64,000 nt of DNA from Scylla paramamosain (Eukaryota > Arthropoda > Malacostraca > Decapoda > Portunidae): NCBI RefSeq assembly GCF_035594125.1, contig NC_087186.1, forward strand, positions 663,728-727,727, read 5' to 3'. Within the stretch, counting starts at the first letter, position 1. Every line of letters starts with the position of its first letter. Of this stretch, positions 61,343 through 64,000 are shown in pieces. The notes beneath the pieces were generated by a model, which did not search any database, was not told the DNA's origin, and worked only from the letters and a program-made list of their open reading frames with translations. A program made the translations under genes and the position numbers.

Positions 61343-61670
61343 GGTTATAACAAAGGGGATGTAAGTAAAATTCTTAGGATCAGCAACCAGGGTAGAACAA
61401 GAAATAACGGGTTCAAACTTAAAAAAAAAATTAGGTTTAGGAAGGAGATAGGAAAAAATTGATTCTCAAATAGAGTGGTAGATGAGTGAAACGGACTCGG
61501 CAACCATGTTATTAGTGCTAGGACACTAGAGAGGTTTAAGAGAAGAATAGACAAGTTTATGGATGGGGATAATAGATGGAAATAGGTAGGTATATTTCAT
61601 ACAGGGACTCCCACGTGTAAGCCTGGTCGCTTCTTGCAGCTACCCTTATTTCTTATGTTCTTATGTTATG

Positions 61671-61924
61671 CGTATGTGCCTCTCAAAACGGTGACTGGGC
61701 GTTCATCGCCAGCAATCTCAATAGTGTTCTTGCACAAAAATGAACATCACTATTTCAAGCCAGACCTCACAGAGGACCGTTAGGTAACAACAGATGAAAG
61801 GGCAGTACTTTCTGCCCTTTCAAACAATACGAATCTCCTCATACTCAACTCCTCGGTCGTGTGATACAGTTAAAGCCACCGTCTTCCTGGAAGGTTTAGA
61901 AGCCGTGGTGGTTACTATTTTTGG
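61671..61924. other. no recognisable feature
   Basis: Short unique-looking stretch after the CR1-like 3' end. No coding signal. Confidence 0.5.
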
Positions 61925-62479
61925 CTAGTTAAAATTAAATTGTTCAGTATTTTTACAATAGTGACACATCGACTGGGTGTTGTATCTGGGAGTGCTGTGT
62001 TGCATGCTCCTAATGTCTCCATCAAGGGTTGGGTGGAAACTTACTTCCGGCAGGGCATACTCGCCCAGACTTACTTCCAGTGCCATTACTAAACCTCCAG
62101 AGAAACTAGTGCTGGCCGCGCCACCAGACACAACATCACCACCAATCCGACGTGGCAGCGGCCAATGCGGCAATACCTGGTCATCAGACTAAGTCACTGC
62201 CTCCTTCAGGGTTATAAACCTCTTTTCTTTCAGCAACGGTAGCAATTTCTTTACGGCGAGATTCACAAGCTGCTCTATCATCATGAGCTCCTGTAACTTA
62301 CGGTAGTGAACACACTCGAGGCAGGAATTATTACGTCTTTCCTTTCTTCCATGGAATTCTCTCCTCTAGACCTCGGCCAAAAGCTCGTAGGATCTAAGGA
62401 TGTCAGCCTTGAATTCTCTATAATCATACAAATCCTCTACTGACATCCTATCATAGACTTTAAGAGCCTTGTCTTTCAA

Positions 62480-63910
<1,431 letters not shown>

Positions 63911-64000
<90 letters not shown>
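63911..64000. repeat. (TA)n tail of LINE B, runs off the window
   Basis: TA run of at least 90 bp following the LINE 3' A-rich tail, truncated by the window end. Confidence 0.95.

Larger units (their letters stand above)
57795..61585 (+). pseudogene. CR1-like ORF2 (endonuclease-RT), broken and interrupted
   Basis: Visible pieces are the endonuclease (MFYKDRENRRGGGVALYVRD at 57953; VVLGVVYRPPTS; GNSDHRKIRYILEWEE near 58400), the linker (58973-59425, with SNSELKVASQARTNPKGFYQ), RT entry (MWRQANVVPIFKKIDKTLAS at 59457, SNYRPVSLSS), HGFTKGKSCLTNLL (59630), and then after the nested LINE B ASVLRSLLFLIYINELNSG (60560) and KFADDTMIG (60640). The C-terminal region includes LLNLHSLERRRLRGDLIEVF (61265). 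Frameshifts or stops occur near 58165, 58790, 59425 and 59750. Motif A is only partly readable near 59720-59770. Confidence 0.85.
57159..61670 (+). mobile_element. CR1-like LINE (esterase ORF1 + endonuclease-RT), with nested LINE B
   Basis: Order on the plus strand: ORF1 esterase (57218-57738), endonuclease (57800-58480), linker, RT (59457-59860), interruption by LINE B (59863-60499), RT palm with FADDT (60640-60660) and C-terminal domain (61000-61585). The 3' end is marked by repeated TTCTTATG octamers (61650-61670). Esterase-containing ORF1 and octameric 3' repeats are CR1-clade hallmarks. Numerous frameshifts and a 131-bp tandem duplication show it is dead. Confidence 0.85.

Overview
The window reads as intergenic and intronic DNA of an arthropod, most likely a decapod crustacean. 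Evidence: very long (TA)n, (CT)n, (GT)n and (ATT)n microsatellites, many non-LTR retrotransposon copies of the kind seen in crab and shrimp genomes, and spliced eukaryotic exons. There are no bacterial operons, rRNAs or tRNAs. The species is inferred only loosely.

Layout. 1-11 kb: AT-rich DNA with microsatellites, a possible minus-strand host exon (2868-2966), a LINE fragment (4440-5880) and a minus-strand LINE of family A (8501-11050). 11.4-17.4 kb: a decayed, internally duplicated LINE of family B, then LINE fragments with an SGNH-esterase ORF1. 17439-34897: a 17.5-kb Polinton/Maverick-type virus-like transposon that interrupts an older LINE, whose 3' end resumes at 34898. 35-45 kb: LINE B (minus), LINE A (minus) and a nearly intact LINE B (plus), separated by (TA)n tracts up to about 630 bp. 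46-53 kb: candidate exons of a host acyltransferase-like gene, with a LINE, an inverted-repeat element and microsatellites in its introns. 54-64 kb: LTR-retroelement remnants, a CR1-like LINE with a nested LINE B, and a final LINE B fragment.

The Polinton is the main biological system. It has about 1.2-1.35-kb terminal inverted repeats beginning AG, with a perfect 21-bp-arm hairpin near the left tip. Its genes all lie on the plus strand: a structural (penton/fibre-like) protein, a Cys-rich protein, protein-primed family B DNA polymerase, an FtsK/HerA-type packaging ATPase, a DDE integrase, small basic virion-type proteins, a macro-domain-like protein, a jelly-roll capsid-like protein, an adenain-type cysteine protease, and a Ser/Asp/Pro-rich gene that appears to be spliced. 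Polymerase plus integrase give self-synthesising transposition. ATPase, capsid-like proteins and protease form a virion morphogenesis set, as in adintoviruses. Most genes carry stops or frameshifts. An RTE-like LINE and a 1.3-kb piggyBac-like element have inserted into it, so this copy is a decayed relic. The macro-domain-like gene is the least expected cargo.
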